A DNA stretch of 64,000 nucleotides, taken from contig DATJYK010000187.1 of the NCBI GenBank assembly GCA_035578005.1, positions 1 to 64,000 on the forward strand, written 5' to 3'. This document shows positions 1 through 8,668 of this stretch, piece by piece. Below the pieces are notes generated by a model. It was not told the origin of the DNA. It did not search any database and was given only the letters and a program-made list of their open reading frames with translations. The position numbers and the translations under genes were made by a program. Origin of the DNA: Gp13-AA77 sp035578005. Lineage in GTDB: Bacteria; Acidobacteriota; Terriglobia; UBA7540. Each line of letters opens with the position of its first letter. Position 1 is the first letter of the stretch.

Positions 1-16
1 CGCCCGCGCTCCCAGG

Positions 17-33
17 TCAAATTAGGACAGCAC
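17..33. repeat. Terminal inverted repeat copy of a MITE/IS-like element
   Basis: The 17 bases here are identical to the right terminal repeat of the small palindromic element at 43508-43595 (core AAATTAGGACAGCAC). The matching opposite end would lie left of the window, so this is probably the edge of another copy or of a full insertion sequence. No transposase is visible. Confidence 0.55.
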
Positions 34-495
34 CAACAGGGTCAGCTCCAGGCTTCATAGGAGGCCGGCGTCGCTGGCTGGCATAGTGTTCGCGAACGAC
101 GTTCTGGCAGTAACCTCTGCTTTGGCCGAAAAAGTTCGGCCCTGTTCTTGAAGATTCGACTTCGTCTGCGCGCTAGGCACTCGCTGGCTAGCGCAAACCT
201 CCAAGAGCAGAGGTCGGCGCCAGCCGGGCGGCACCCGGTGGCGCTCAAACACGCGAACACGTTTGTGTGTAGATTCTGCACAGTCCTTAAGTACGGGCGC
301 CACCTTCATCCGTAATCCACAGGCTAACCTTCTCAAAACACGGCTCAAAATAAAGATTCGAAAATCTCCCACTGGTACCCACATTCTCATCCCGAAGCGC
401 TACTTTAGACTCTCGGCTGTCGGTTGTCGGTGGCCGCTCGACCTGGCAGCACGTTCTGGGAGCGCAAAACCGAATACCGAAAATCGGGAACTGAC

Positions 496-800
496 ATGTC
501 CCTGCGCAAATCACCCCGACCCGCCCGAGCCTTACTGGCCACCAATCGAGCCAACGCCCGCAGGTCCACAGGCGCGCGTTCGGCTTACGGCAAGCGCAAC
601 TCTGCCTGGAACGCCGTGCGCCACGGCGCGCGCACCAACGCCTCAGCCGGAGAGGACTGGCTGGTGCTGGCCACCGGAGCGGCGCCGCCATCCAGTTTCT
701 GGAGGCTGGGACTCCGACGCCCCGACCCTTCGGCACCAGACTGGGCGGTGACCATCTCGGTGTGGCTGCGCCTGAGAAGGGAACCGGGACAAGTGCGACC
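496..800 (+). pseudogene. Relic of a small 'N-A-x-x-S-T-G-P-R' family protein
   Basis: The reading frame starting at ATG 496 has the signature RANARRSTGARSAYGK followed by NAVRHG, which matches a widespread small-protein family of unknown function carrying the pattern NRANAxxSTGPRTxxGKxxSxxNAxxHG. After about residue 60 the frame loses resemblance to the family and runs straight into 135-bp tandem repeats, staying open to 1419 only because the repeat length is divisible by three. I read it as a truncated gene fused to repeat DNA, not a functional 300-residue protein. Confidence 0.45.
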
Positions 801-948
801 CTCCGGTGCGGCAGACGACCCCGAACCGGACCGGCCCTTCGGCGCTCATAGAGCGCCGCTACAGCAGAGGATGCACACCCCGAGGATCCACACCATGGTT
901 TCTGTGCATTCCACCGGCCCCTCCCGGCCTGCTGAAGCCCCCGAAAGT

Positions 949-1242
949 GAACGAACGAAGCCGGAATGTGACACAGCCGACGGGGCTTGCCAATATAAGT
1001 CGGTTGCGGGCGAGCTGGAAACTACCTTTAGCTCGGTGGACGAGCCGGGGACTGACAGTACCGGGCCGTTGGCTCGCGGTCGCGAACGAACGAAGCCGGA
1101 ATGTGACACAGCCGACGGGGCTTGCCAGTATATGTCGGTTGCGGGCGAGCTGGAAACTACCTTTAGCTCGGTGGATGAGCCGGGGACTCAGCCTTCCGGG
1201 CCGTTGGCTCGCGGTCGCGAACGAACGAAGCCGGAATATAAC
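949..1242. repeat. 135-bp tandem direct repeat, two full units plus a partial third
   Basis: The string GAACGAACGAAGCCGGAAT recurs at 949, 1084 and 1219, exactly 135 bp apart. Units 949-1083 and 1084-1218 differ by only a few bases; the third diverges after about 24 bases. A further isolated copy of the start of the unit is at 1399. The period is a multiple of three, so frames stay open through it. No CRISPR-like spacer structure is present. Confidence 0.9.
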
Positions 1243-1398
1243 AGAAGGAAAGAGGGTTACAAAAATATGTCGGGAATCGGCGGGTCGTCTGGGTGTAACC
1301 CAAGCGGCGGCCGGCAGCCAACAGTGATCAGAAAGATCCGGGCCGCGGTCGGGACAGTGTTCACGTGGCAAAAATGGCGCAGCATGATGCGGCGGAGT

Positions 1399-1424
1399 AC
1401 GAACGAAGCCGGAATGTGACAGAA
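1399..1424. repeat. Isolated copy of the 135-bp repeat head
   Basis: ACGAACGAAGCCGGAATGTG is repeated here 180 bp beyond the third tandem unit and abuts the truncated end of the M28 peptidase remnant, which suggests the repeat marks the breakpoint. Confidence 0.6.
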
Positions 1425-1484
1425 AAGACGGTGTTTCCAAAACCACGTCGAAATCGTCCCGACGACGTTCGCCATAGGAACGGG

Positions 1485-1690
1485 GCGATCGGTGTCTTCG
1501 CAATGAACCTGTCCTCAGTGACGCCGACGCTGGTTGCGCTAAGTTCTGCGGCGATGAATTCGTGGTTGCGCTCCAAGGCCGACGAATTCGAAGGCCGTGG
1601 GCCGAAGCTCACCAGGGTTTTCAGATCAGCAAGCGCGCGCTCACCATCGAAAGAGCCGGAGAGGGTTACGCCGGCAGTGTTCGGCATGGA
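1485..1690 (-). pseudogene. Truncated M28-family peptidase / glutaminyl cyclase N-terminus
   Basis: On the minus strand a frame reads FDGERALADLKTLVSFGPR, then SALERNHEFIAAEL and DRFIAKTPIAP. This is the typical N-terminal stretch of secreted M28 zinc aminopeptidases and glutaminyl cyclases from Acidobacteriota. The metal ligands and catalytic domain are absent: after the TPIAP segment the frame becomes unrelated sequence leading into the repeat copy at 1399. No signal peptide can be read upstream. It is a gene remnant of about 70 codons. Confidence 0.6.
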
Positions 1691-1999
1691 CTGAACGTAG
1701 GCCACCAAGATCGTCGCGAGCGCTGGCGTAGCCTAGACTAGGCTCCCAGCGTGGACATTGTCCGTCTGAGCCACCGAAGTCCTCTCTCCGTGCGGATTGT
1801 GGTGCCTTCTCCCGACTGGCTGCAGTCAGAGGGAGGTCTCCCGCTGCGCAGCAGCGCACCACGCGACGCCTTGTGTCGGACTTTTCACAGCTTTGGCTTG
1901 CCTGCTGGAGGTGTTTTTCTACAGGGCTTAATACAGGAAACTACAGGGATGGTCCGTATGGTGTTGAAGGCGTGTCGCTTAGTTGGTCGCGGGTTGCTT

Positions 2000-4240
2000 T
2001 CAGGTCATTCGCAGCCAATCAGAGTAGGTTTTTGCTCGTTCGTCTTCTGGGCACACAACAAAGTGAAGCTGTCGGCTCGCATCGGACTTCATAAACATTT
2101 CAATTGCCCTTGCGTATCGAGCGGACACCTCTGATTCTGCGAGCGTCTCACCCCCTGAATCAGCAGCGTTAAGAATCCAGCACGGTCGCGGGGCTAGCGA
2201 CCCGACGAGGTCAGGTAGATCGAAGTGGTTTAGCACACCGTAAAGGAACCAAGAAAGGTCTAGCGAATACGATTCGGATTCGACCACCGACTGGTAAGTG
2301 GCGAGTGGACGATCCAGCAGCAAGGACTGCAGACGGTCGTCCAGTACTCCCGCAAACAAAAGCGCCAGGGCGGCGCCTCTCTCGCCAAGCCCCCGGATTC
2401 GGCTCGGGTCCACATCGCGCCTCGATTGCAGGTAATCGAGGCAGCGAAGGAAATCCCATACTCTTTGGCCCAAGACCGGCTTCCCGAGAGTGAAAAAAGC
2501 CCAGTCGTAGCGCTCGTACAGAGAGCTGTCACGATAGTAGATGGGTCCGGCGGCGGGATAACGGGGTATGGAGAGACCCATACCGCGCAGGTCTATAGCG
2601 CAAACGGCGAAGCCCTTTCGGGCAAGATCGCTGATCGGTGACCCCTCTTGGACCACTTGATTCCTATTCCCTTCCGAAACGTGAACGATGGTAGGAAACG
2701 GCCCGCCGCCGTTCGCCGGTCTTAGAAACCAGCCAGCTACCCGAACTTGAGGCTCCGACTCAAACGCGAACTCATCGACGGCGATGTTTTCCCTCCACGC
2801 ATTCGACGAAAGAATCCGCGCCTTAAGAGGAGTGCGCTCTGCGGGTAAGGCAAGGAGTCTCCTGAGAGTGCCTCGGACGCGCTCGCGGAAGGTCACGATC
2901 TCGCTCGGCGCGGAGTTCGCGGGCACATGAGCTCGAAGCCAGTCTACATTCAGTTGGACGACCGAGCGCCCGCCTAAAGAAGTGCGAACTTGCCCGGTGC
3001 TGGTGCAGTTCAAAGCATCGGGTGCGGACTCATCAAACTCCTCTTCCTCAGTTCCCCGTTCCTCGCCGCCGAGCCAGCGGTTAAACCATCGGTAGGTTTC
3101 TCTGCGATTGAAGAACTCGTACGCGTGCGGCAGGGGGGAACCGATGAGGCCCACCTTCTCGGACGCACCCATGACCTTGTACGCGGCCTGGATCTCCTGG
3201 TACACCTCCTTCGTTCCTTCCTCATAGGTCGGCGAATAGGTGAGACCGGAGTCAGTTCTCGAATACAAAATGAGGAGTGGCTTAGGAGCAAACGCCAACA
3301 GTAGATCCCCACGGTCGAGGCCTGCGGGAAGGCTGCCGACCAAGTTCTGTTCAGCATCATCGACCGCTCCCGGAGGAGCATACGACGGGCCGGCCACGTT
3401 CTCAGAGTTTCCATCGGATTCCACCGCCACTTTTATCCGCGGCTCGAGGGCCGCCAGGTACATCGTCATGGTTCCGCCGCCCGATTGTCCCATGCAGCCT
3501 ATTCGATCGGGATCGACCTCTGGTCGAGAGAGAAGATAATCGAGGGCTCGGATGCCGTCCCAGACTCGATACTGCGCAAACTGCGCTCCCAAGAGTAGCA
3601 TCGGGCGCCCGGCTTGATCGTGTTCACCGGTTGGCCCGTAGAGACTCTTACGGTTGCGAGCGTCGAGATACTGTAGCCGCTCACCTTGGCCGAAAGGATC
3701 AAACGGCAAGACCATGTACCCTTTTTTTGCCAGGGTTTGAGATACGTACTGATAGGTGTAGCTTGCCTTACCATTCTCAGCATGGCCGAGCGGATGAATA
3801 ATTCCCGGATACGGCGGACGATGGTGGTTGGGTACGTAAAGATTGGCCGTGACGAAGACCGCGGGACGGCTTTCGAAAATGACCTTCTCGATTCGATAGG
3901 AGCCCCTGTCAATTGTTCCAACGATTTGCGGTTTCAGAGGAGTCTTCTCGAACGGGCCGCCGATAAGCTTCCATACCGTGGATTGTACCTTTTCGATTCG
4001 CGCTCGAACTGCGGCTTCCGTTTGTATCGCGCTCAGCTCGGCAAGGCGGCGCGAGCGAGCCTCGTTCATTTTAGCGGTGAGGTAGCGCGGCCAGTCGTTC
4101 CAGTAGTCGCGCTCGCCCTCCTCACTCTGGGGAACCGTTTGAGTGGCGCGCCAAAAAGCGTCCGAAAGGGCAGCGCGCCTCGCAAACGGCGACCCTAGAC
4201 TGAGGATGCTGGTCTGCATAAACCCACGACGTGAAGGCAT
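2000..4240 (-). CDS. Tat-exported two-domain alpha/beta hydrolase (acetylxylan esterase-like)
   Basis: A 746-residue protein starting MPSRRGFMQ, a short Tat-type leader. ATG 4240 is preferred over GTG 4243 because GGAGG lies six bases upstream of the ATG. The first domain has the alpha/beta-hydrolase elbow GQSGG with Ser about 253, preceded by FDPFGQGER; this matches esterases of the acetylxylan esterase/cephalosporin deacetylase class. The second half (from about residue 430) repeats the fold with IDLRGMG but its elbow reads GLGERGAA, so it probably lacks the nucleophile. The gene at 11069-13123 is a paralogue with the same architecture. Likely role: periplasmic deacylation of plant polysaccharide or a related ester; substrate unknown. 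Confidence 0.8.
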   Translation of the reverse strand: MPSRRGFMQTSILSLGSPFARRAALSDAFWRATQTVPQSEEGERDYWNDWPRYLTAKMNEARSRRLAELSAIQTEAAVRARIEKVQSTVWKLIGGPFEKTPLKPQIVGTIDRGSYRIEKVIFESRPAVFVTANLYVPNHHRPPYPGIIHPLGHAENGKASYTYQYVSQTLAKKGYMVLPFDPFGQGERLQYLDARNRKSLYGPTGEHDQAGRPMLLLGAQFAQYRVWDGIRALDYLLSRPEVDPDRIGCMGQSGGGTMTMYLAALEPRIKVAVESDGNSENVAGPSYAPPGAVDDAEQNLVGSLPAGLDRGDLLLAFAPKPLLILYSRTDSGLTYSPTYEEGTKEVYQEIQAAYKVMGASEKVGLIGSPLPHAYEFFNRRETYRWFNRWLGGEERGTEEEEFDESAPDALNCTSTGQVRTSLGGRSVVQLNVDWLRAHVPANSAPSEIVTFRERVRGTLRRLLALPAERTPLKARILSSNAWRENIAVDEFAFESEPQVRVAGWFLRPANGGGPFPTIVHVSEGNRNQVVQEGSPISDLARKGFAVCAIDLRGMGLSIPRYPAAGPIYYRDSSLYERYDWAFFTLGKPVLGQRVWDFLRCLDYLQSRRDVDPSRIRGLGERGAALALLFAGVLDDRLQSLLLDRPLATYQSVVESESYSLDLSWFLYGVLNHFDLPDLVGSLAPRPCWILNAADSGGETLAESEVSARYARAIEMFMKSDASRQLHFVVCPEDERAKTYSDWLRMT

Positions 4241-4380
4241 CACTTACCTCCAACCATGGCAGGCGGCGTTGATGAAGCCTAAGCCAGGTCTCTCCCCGCG
4301 GACAAATGGTGTATCAGCAAAACGAATCGAATTATGCTCTACTTCGATCTCTTGCCGACACTTCGCCGGGTGATTGAGCG

Positions 4381-5490
4381 CTACGGTTTGTAGTCGCTAC
4401 AGCACGGCCATCCCTCAACCGAACGCGCGGCTCTCACAGCCCGCAGCACTGCTTCAGAAACCAGGTCAGCGGCAAGTGCGCCCACGACCGAAATCCCAAG
4501 GTCCGAGTCGATTTTGTTGGTCGACACGGCAAATGTTGAATCTCCATCACCGTTGGTGTGATATGGATTGATGGTGCGTGCCGCACCGGTGGCGGCCATC
4601 ATCGCGATCTTGGTCATCGCCGTTTTGTTAAATTTGGCGTTTGTACCGACCAGCACGAGCGTCGTACTGTGCAGCACCGGGTCTTGCACCCGGTTGATTG
4701 AAGCGTGTGGGCTTCGTGCCAGAGTTTTCAAGGTTTCGATGGTGTTGGCGAATCCCTTTCCGTCAGGACGGCGAGCCCCAGCGAGGATTTTTCCCGTGCG
4801 CCAATCGACAACGTCACCGACGGCATTTACGACAACCAGGGCACCCATCACCACGTCGCCCAGACGCAGGCTCGTGGTTCCGAGGCCTGACTTCATGCCT
4901 CCGAAGCCCTGGCCGCGGAGCATTTTCCCGATGGTCGCGCCTGCACCCACCCCCACGTTACCCTCTTCGACGGGGCTGGACGACGCGCCCTGGCACGCTT
5001 TGTGCGCGGCCTCCGGGTCCGGCCGAATTCGGGCGTCACCGAGAGCGAGATCATCGATCACCGCCCCAACAACGATCGGCACGCGGACATTGGGGATGCC
5101 CCAGTCGAAGCCAGTTTTGCGCTCCTCGAGGAATTGGACCGCACCCGGCACGGCCGCTAAGCCCATAGGTCCTCCACCGGTCAGCAACATTCCATGAATG
5201 GTTTCGATTGGACTTACGGGCTGCAGCAGCACCCCCAGGTAGGAGCCAGGCGCGGACCCATCATAGTCGGCTCCGGCGGTCGTCTCATCATCAAAGAGGA
5301 TTGCCGTACAACCCGTCGGACGCCGCGAGTCAGTGAAATGCCCGACTCTGATTCCCGGCACGTCAGTGATTGACGCGTGCTCGGGAACTTCGCGGGGTTG
5401 TTCGGCGGCGTCCCATTTCGAATGCAGCCAAGCTGCGCTGAGCGAAGCCGTGACTGCCTCGTTAAAGGCTCTACGATTCAGGTGCGCCAT
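4381..5490 (-). CDS. P1-family (DmpA/S58) self-processing aminopeptidase
   Basis: A 369-residue protein. ATG 5490 is chosen because GAGGAGG lies just upstream; longer in-frame extensions lack a ribosome site. DmpA/L-aminopeptidase-D-esterase hallmarks are present: TDVPGIRVGH near the N-terminus, LLTGGGPMGL, the glycine-rich GNVGVGAGATIGK, and the STTLVLVGTNAK segment where family members cleave themselves to expose an N-terminal Ser or Thr nucleophile (Thr likely here). The family releases N-terminal residues from small peptides or amides. A short hydrophobic N-terminal stretch could be a leader, but export is uncertain. Confidence 0.88.
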   Translation of the reverse strand: MAHLNRRAFNEAVTASLSAAWLHSKWDAAEQPREVPEHASITDVPGIRVGHFTDSRRPTGCTAILFDDETTAGADYDGSAPGSYLGVLLQPVSPIETIHGMLLTGGGPMGLAAVPGAVQFLEERKTGFDWGIPNVRVPIVVGAVIDDLALGDARIRPDPEAAHKACQGASSSPVEEGNVGVGAGATIGKMLRGQGFGGMKSGLGTTSLRLGDVVMGALVVVNAVGDVVDWRTGKILAGARRPDGKGFANTIETLKTLARSPHASINRVQDPVLHSTTLVLVGTNAKFNKTAMTKIAMMAATGAARTINPYHTNGDGDSTFAVSTNKIDSDLGISVVGALAADLVSEAVLRAVRAARSVEGWPCCSDYKP

Positions 5491-5594
5491 CGTGGTCCTC
5501 CTCTCTCTCTCTACGCCATCACCTCTTGTCCCCATCGCGATGATGAGTATCTTGCATATCTCATCACACAAATCCATATCAAGCAGGGAAAACC

Positions 5595-6140
5595 ACGGTG
5601 CCGTGGACCAAACCCAGGGCCCAGTTCAATATCTTGGCTGGCGGTGACCAGCTACAGCGATGTAAGGCTCCTTCGCCCCTCGCTTCAAACCAGTCCGTTA
5701 CAGCCAGCACTTTGTACACTTCGTAGCCGATAATATGCCAGCCCATGCGAAAAGCCTGCCGGTAAATCCATCCGCGGTGGTGCGATCCGCATCGGGCAGT
5801 GCCACAACGTATGCCGCGGGCGGTTGTCGGGGGTTGAAGCAGCAGGCCTTCACCGTGGACGCAGCCGAGGCCGAAAGCATTTTCGAGAACGGGCCAGCGA
5901 GCCTGATAAACTCGGTACGCCGCCGCTTCGGAAACTAGGCCAGCACCAGCATTCTGGAACTGTGGGGCCCGATGGCTGGCGCATCGGCGACGTCATTGAC
6001 CGCTGCCTGATTCGGAGGTATTGCCAGGCCGGACCGGCCGCCACGAGTACTTTCAGAAGGCGCCTTCGGCCCGCACTGTCCGGCTGGATTTCTCGCATGA
6101 CCTCTCACTTGAGCCGCGAAACCAACAGCCACTCGACACG
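5595..6140 (-). pseudogene. Frameshifted alpha/beta-hydrolase remnant
   Basis: No intact frame spans this interval. Minus-strand pieces in different frames read in order YRVYQARWPVLENAFGL, GEGLLLQP, YVVALPDAD and RMGWHIIGYEVYKVLAV, then TDWFEARG. These resemble consecutive segments of large secreted alpha/beta hydrolases common in Acidobacteriota and Planctomycetota. The shifting frames imply at least two indels. The assignment rests on pattern memory only. Confidence 0.35.
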
Positions 6141-6145
6141 ATACG

Positions 6146-7639
6146 TCACACGGCGCTCAACCCCAAACCGGTAAGGTTCCCCGTGCGGAGCTTGCCCTCA
6201 CGAACTTCGAAGAGCCCAGGAAACTTCCGCAGCCAAGGGCGATTCGCGGCGGGAACGTATTCTCGGGCGTTCGACTCGAGTGTATCAATCGCGGCCACGT
6301 GAGCGGCGATACCAGCCGACTGGACGAGCGAGGCGCCGGGGCAGGTAAGATCCTGCGCGGTCATGTACATTTTGAATCTCTGCGCAGCAGCATTCAGCAG
6401 CACCGACTGACTTTGGCCCTTACACGCTTTGAGCGCAACGCCCGTGTAGCCGATTTTCCGGCCCCGCAGAAGCGCGTCGAAGCCGGTTAACGATTCGTCC
6501 ATCACCACCGGTTTGAGCTTTGAGGCCTCAAACAGCAATTGTGCGGGAGTGGCCGCAAGATCGCGGCTGGTGGGTTGCTCGATATAAGTAATGCGGTCGA
6601 ATGTTGCCGGCGATCCGGACTTAATCCGGTCCATAAAGCGGAGGAGATAATCGACGTCGGGACACTGTTCGTTGAAATCGAGTGAGTAGTACCAGCGCCG
6701 GACACCTTGCCGGCTTTGAATTTCTGTTGTGACCTGATCGATGTGCAACACCCGGGCGACATCACGCTCCAGGTTGTTGCCCTCCAATTTGATCTTGAGA
6801 TGAGTGAGTCCGTCGGCAACGATCCAATCTGCCAAGGCCTGCGGGAGACCATCGTCCAGGGCCTTCTTCACCTCGGAAGACTCAATCGGATCCGACGCGC
6901 CAACCGAATGATTGCACCACAGCCATGGCTTGGGCGCTTGCAGGAGATATTGGCTGGGGTATTCACCTTTGAACTCCGCAGCCAAATAGTAAGCCAGGTC
7001 ATGGTTCATGAATTCCGGACCGTACGTCAGATAGCAGTTCAGGTTGTGAGCCTTGCCAAAAGCATCGTGGATGGCAGCGTCAAATGGGCTTGCGGTGACC
7101 AAGGTGCAGAGCTTCGGGATGGCCTGGTCAAGGTGCATCTCTTGGGAGACTTCGACCGCTGCCTTGAGGTACTCCGGTTCGAGCGCGAAATTAATGTCGA
7201 TTGGATGGCCGGGTTGGTTGTAATCACTGGTGTGCTTCGCGACACGAGCGGCAAGCCGCTTCATGGCGTCAAGAGTCGTATCGTAGGACAGCGTGTTCGA
7301 AGGAAACGACCACAAATTGCCGAGGGTCATCGAGCCGAATCCCTCGGCCACACGGCCTGTGACTGTCTCCACAGTACACCGCACGTCTAAGAGTGTCGCG
7401 CGATCCATGCTCCGCCTGCCGAACTCGTAGGCGGTTCGATAAGGAAAATCCTCATAGGTGATGCGCACCTCTTTGACGCGAATGTCACTCGACTTGCCCG
7501 CGGGTTTGGATATCACCATGCCTCTTGCAATCCGCGGCAGAGACATTGCACCGAGAGATGCCGCCTTCAGGAATGAGCGCCGTGTTATTGGGAACGCCCG
7601 GTCAAGGCGGACGGACGAACGATTCCAAAGCTTCCCCAT
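6146..7639 (-). CDS. Tat-exported enolase-superfamily (mandelate racemase/MLE-like) protein
   Basis: A 497-residue protein with a Tat leader (ITRRSFLKAASLGAM). The C-terminal barrel shows enolase-superfamily catalytic elements: LKIKLEGNN (KxK motif), YSLDFNE (first metal Asp), YIEQPT (Glu ligand) and VVMDESL (Asp), then KACKGQS. This indicates Mg-dependent alpha-proton abstraction, as in racemases, epimerases or acid-sugar dehydratases; substrate not predictable. The start at 7639 overlaps the end of the upstream isomerase gene by 38 bp, so the two are probably co-transcribed and coupled. The weak ribosome site leaves the exact start uncertain. Confidence 0.82.
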   Translation of the reverse strand: MGKLWNRSSVRLDRAFPITRRSFLKAASLGAMSLPRIARGMVISKPAGKSSDIRVKEVRITYEDFPYRTAYEFGRRSMDRATLLDVRCTVETVTGRVAEGFGSMTLGNLWSFPSNTLSYDTTLDAMKRLAARVAKHTSDYNQPGHPIDINFALEPEYLKAAVEVSQEMHLDQAIPKLCTLVTASPFDAAIHDAFGKAHNLNCYLTYGPEFMNHDLAYYLAAEFKGEYPSQYLLQAPKPWLWCNHSVGASDPIESSEVKKALDDGLPQALADWIVADGLTHLKIKLEGNNLERDVARVLHIDQVTTEIQSRQGVRRWYYSLDFNEQCPDVDYLLRFMDRIKSGSPATFDRITYIEQPTSRDLAATPAQLLFEASKLKPVVMDESLTGFDALLRGRKIGYTGVALKACKGQSQSVLLNAAAQRFKMYMTAQDLTCPGASLVQSAGIAAHVAAIDTLESNAREYVPAANRPWLRKFPGLFEVREGKLRTGNLTGLGLSAV

Positions 7640-8600
7640 ATGCTTCGCGGATGAGCGATTTCAAATAGTCGAGATCGGTTTTGGCTGCGGCCATCACCTT
7701 TGGAGCCATTTCGCGCGAAAGCGCAATACCCTGACTGTCCGAGACGCCGGGAATACTGTATTCCTCATGGATCGTGATCGGCCCGTGGAAATCCGACTGG
7801 GCGAGCGTTTGCACAAATTCCTTCCAGTGCGACATGCCTTGTCCCAGCGGACAATTTTCAGCTTCCCAACGGTGCGGGCCAACTTGCTTCCAAACAAAGT
7901 CCTTCGCCGCGATCATCTTGAGCCGCGGCATCACCAGATTGGCCGCGATCTTCCAGCCGCCCACGCCTCCCTCGGTGGTAGCCTGGCTCAAGTCAAAATA
8001 ATAACCGCAGTGGCGCGAATCGAGGGCCTCGATCACGCGCGCCATGTCCCAGGTGGGGGCGCCGATGTAGCCGTCGTGGTTGTGGTATCCCACCTGTACT
8101 CCGTGCTTGCCTGCCAGCTCCACCAGTCCGCGAAACCTCCGGCCGGCTTCCTCGAGCTCGGCCAAAACATTGATGAACTGATAGTGGTAGTAGCCGGGCT
8201 TCAGGAAAGGAATGGATAGCTTGCTCGCAGCGCCCAGGATAGGCTCCGCCGCGGGATCGTCGGCCGCGAGCAATTCGGTGGTGATCATCGGCACTTCGAG
8301 TCCTGCGCTGCGAATCGCCGCCACCGCCTGGGGAAGGTCGGCCGTCACGCGCTCCGGGAGGACGTGCCCGCCGGCACGGACTGTGAGATCGATTCCACCG
8401 AAGCCTGCGCTTTTGGCGCTTTCTGCCAGTTCCAGCCAACTCAACTGCGGCACCGGCTTTGAGAAGAAGCAAAGAGTTCCTCGAAAAGGTCCGCGCTTGG
8501 CGGGTGGCGGGTCCCCAGAAACCCTCGTGGAGAGCGCAAGCGCACCGGCCACTACCGGGGTCGCCTGAAGAAAGTCACGCCTCGATAAGTATTCGCTCAT
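7602..8600 (-). CDS. Tat-exported sugar phosphate isomerase/epimerase-type TIM barrel
   Basis: A 332-residue protein with Tat leader SRRDFLQATPVVAGALAL. The remainder is an AP-endonuclease-2/xylose-isomerase-like barrel: GFGGIDLTVRAGGH, PMITTEL, VQVGYHNHDGYIG, YYFDLSQAT, AAKDFVW and ITIHEEYS carry the His, Asp and Glu residues expected for the divalent metal site. Such secreted barrels are abundant in Acidobacteriota and Planctomycetota and usually act on sugars or inositols. It precedes and overlaps the enolase-superfamily gene, suggesting one pathway. Confidence 0.85.
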   Translation of the reverse strand: MSEYLSRRDFLQATPVVAGALALSTRVSGDPPPAKRGPFRGTLCFFSKPVPQLSWLELAESAKSAGFGGIDLTVRAGGHVLPERVTADLPQAVAAIRSAGLEVPMITTELLAADDPAAEPILGAASKLSIPFLKPGYYHYQFINVLAELEEAGRRFRGLVELAGKHGVQVGYHNHDGYIGAPTWDMARVIEALDSRHCGYYFDLSQATTEGGVGGWKIAANLVMPRLKMIAAKDFVWKQVGPHRWEAENCPLGQGMSHWKEFVQTLAQSDFHGPITIHEEYSIPGVSDSQGIALSREMAPKVMAAAKTDLDYLKSLIREAYGEALESFVRPP

Positions 8601-8643
8601 GAGGGTCCTCGCCGCTCTGGAGTTGTACTCAGTCGTCAGTTTC

Positions 8644-8662
8644 AGTCTTCAGTAAGAAGACT
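8644..8662. other. Hairpin between two minus-strand genes
   Basis: AGTCTTC, a five-base loop AGTAA, and GAAGACT form a perfect 7-bp stem just after the PQQ dehydrogenase gene. There is no clear U-run, so it may be a processing or weak termination structure. Confidence 0.3.
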
Positions 8663-8668
8663 CATTTC

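Noticed and set aside
424..1419. 331-codon open frame across the 135-bp repeats
   Set aside because: It joins an unrelated relic N-terminus to tandem repeats whose length is a multiple of three; repeated translation is a by-product and no ribosome site supports the start.
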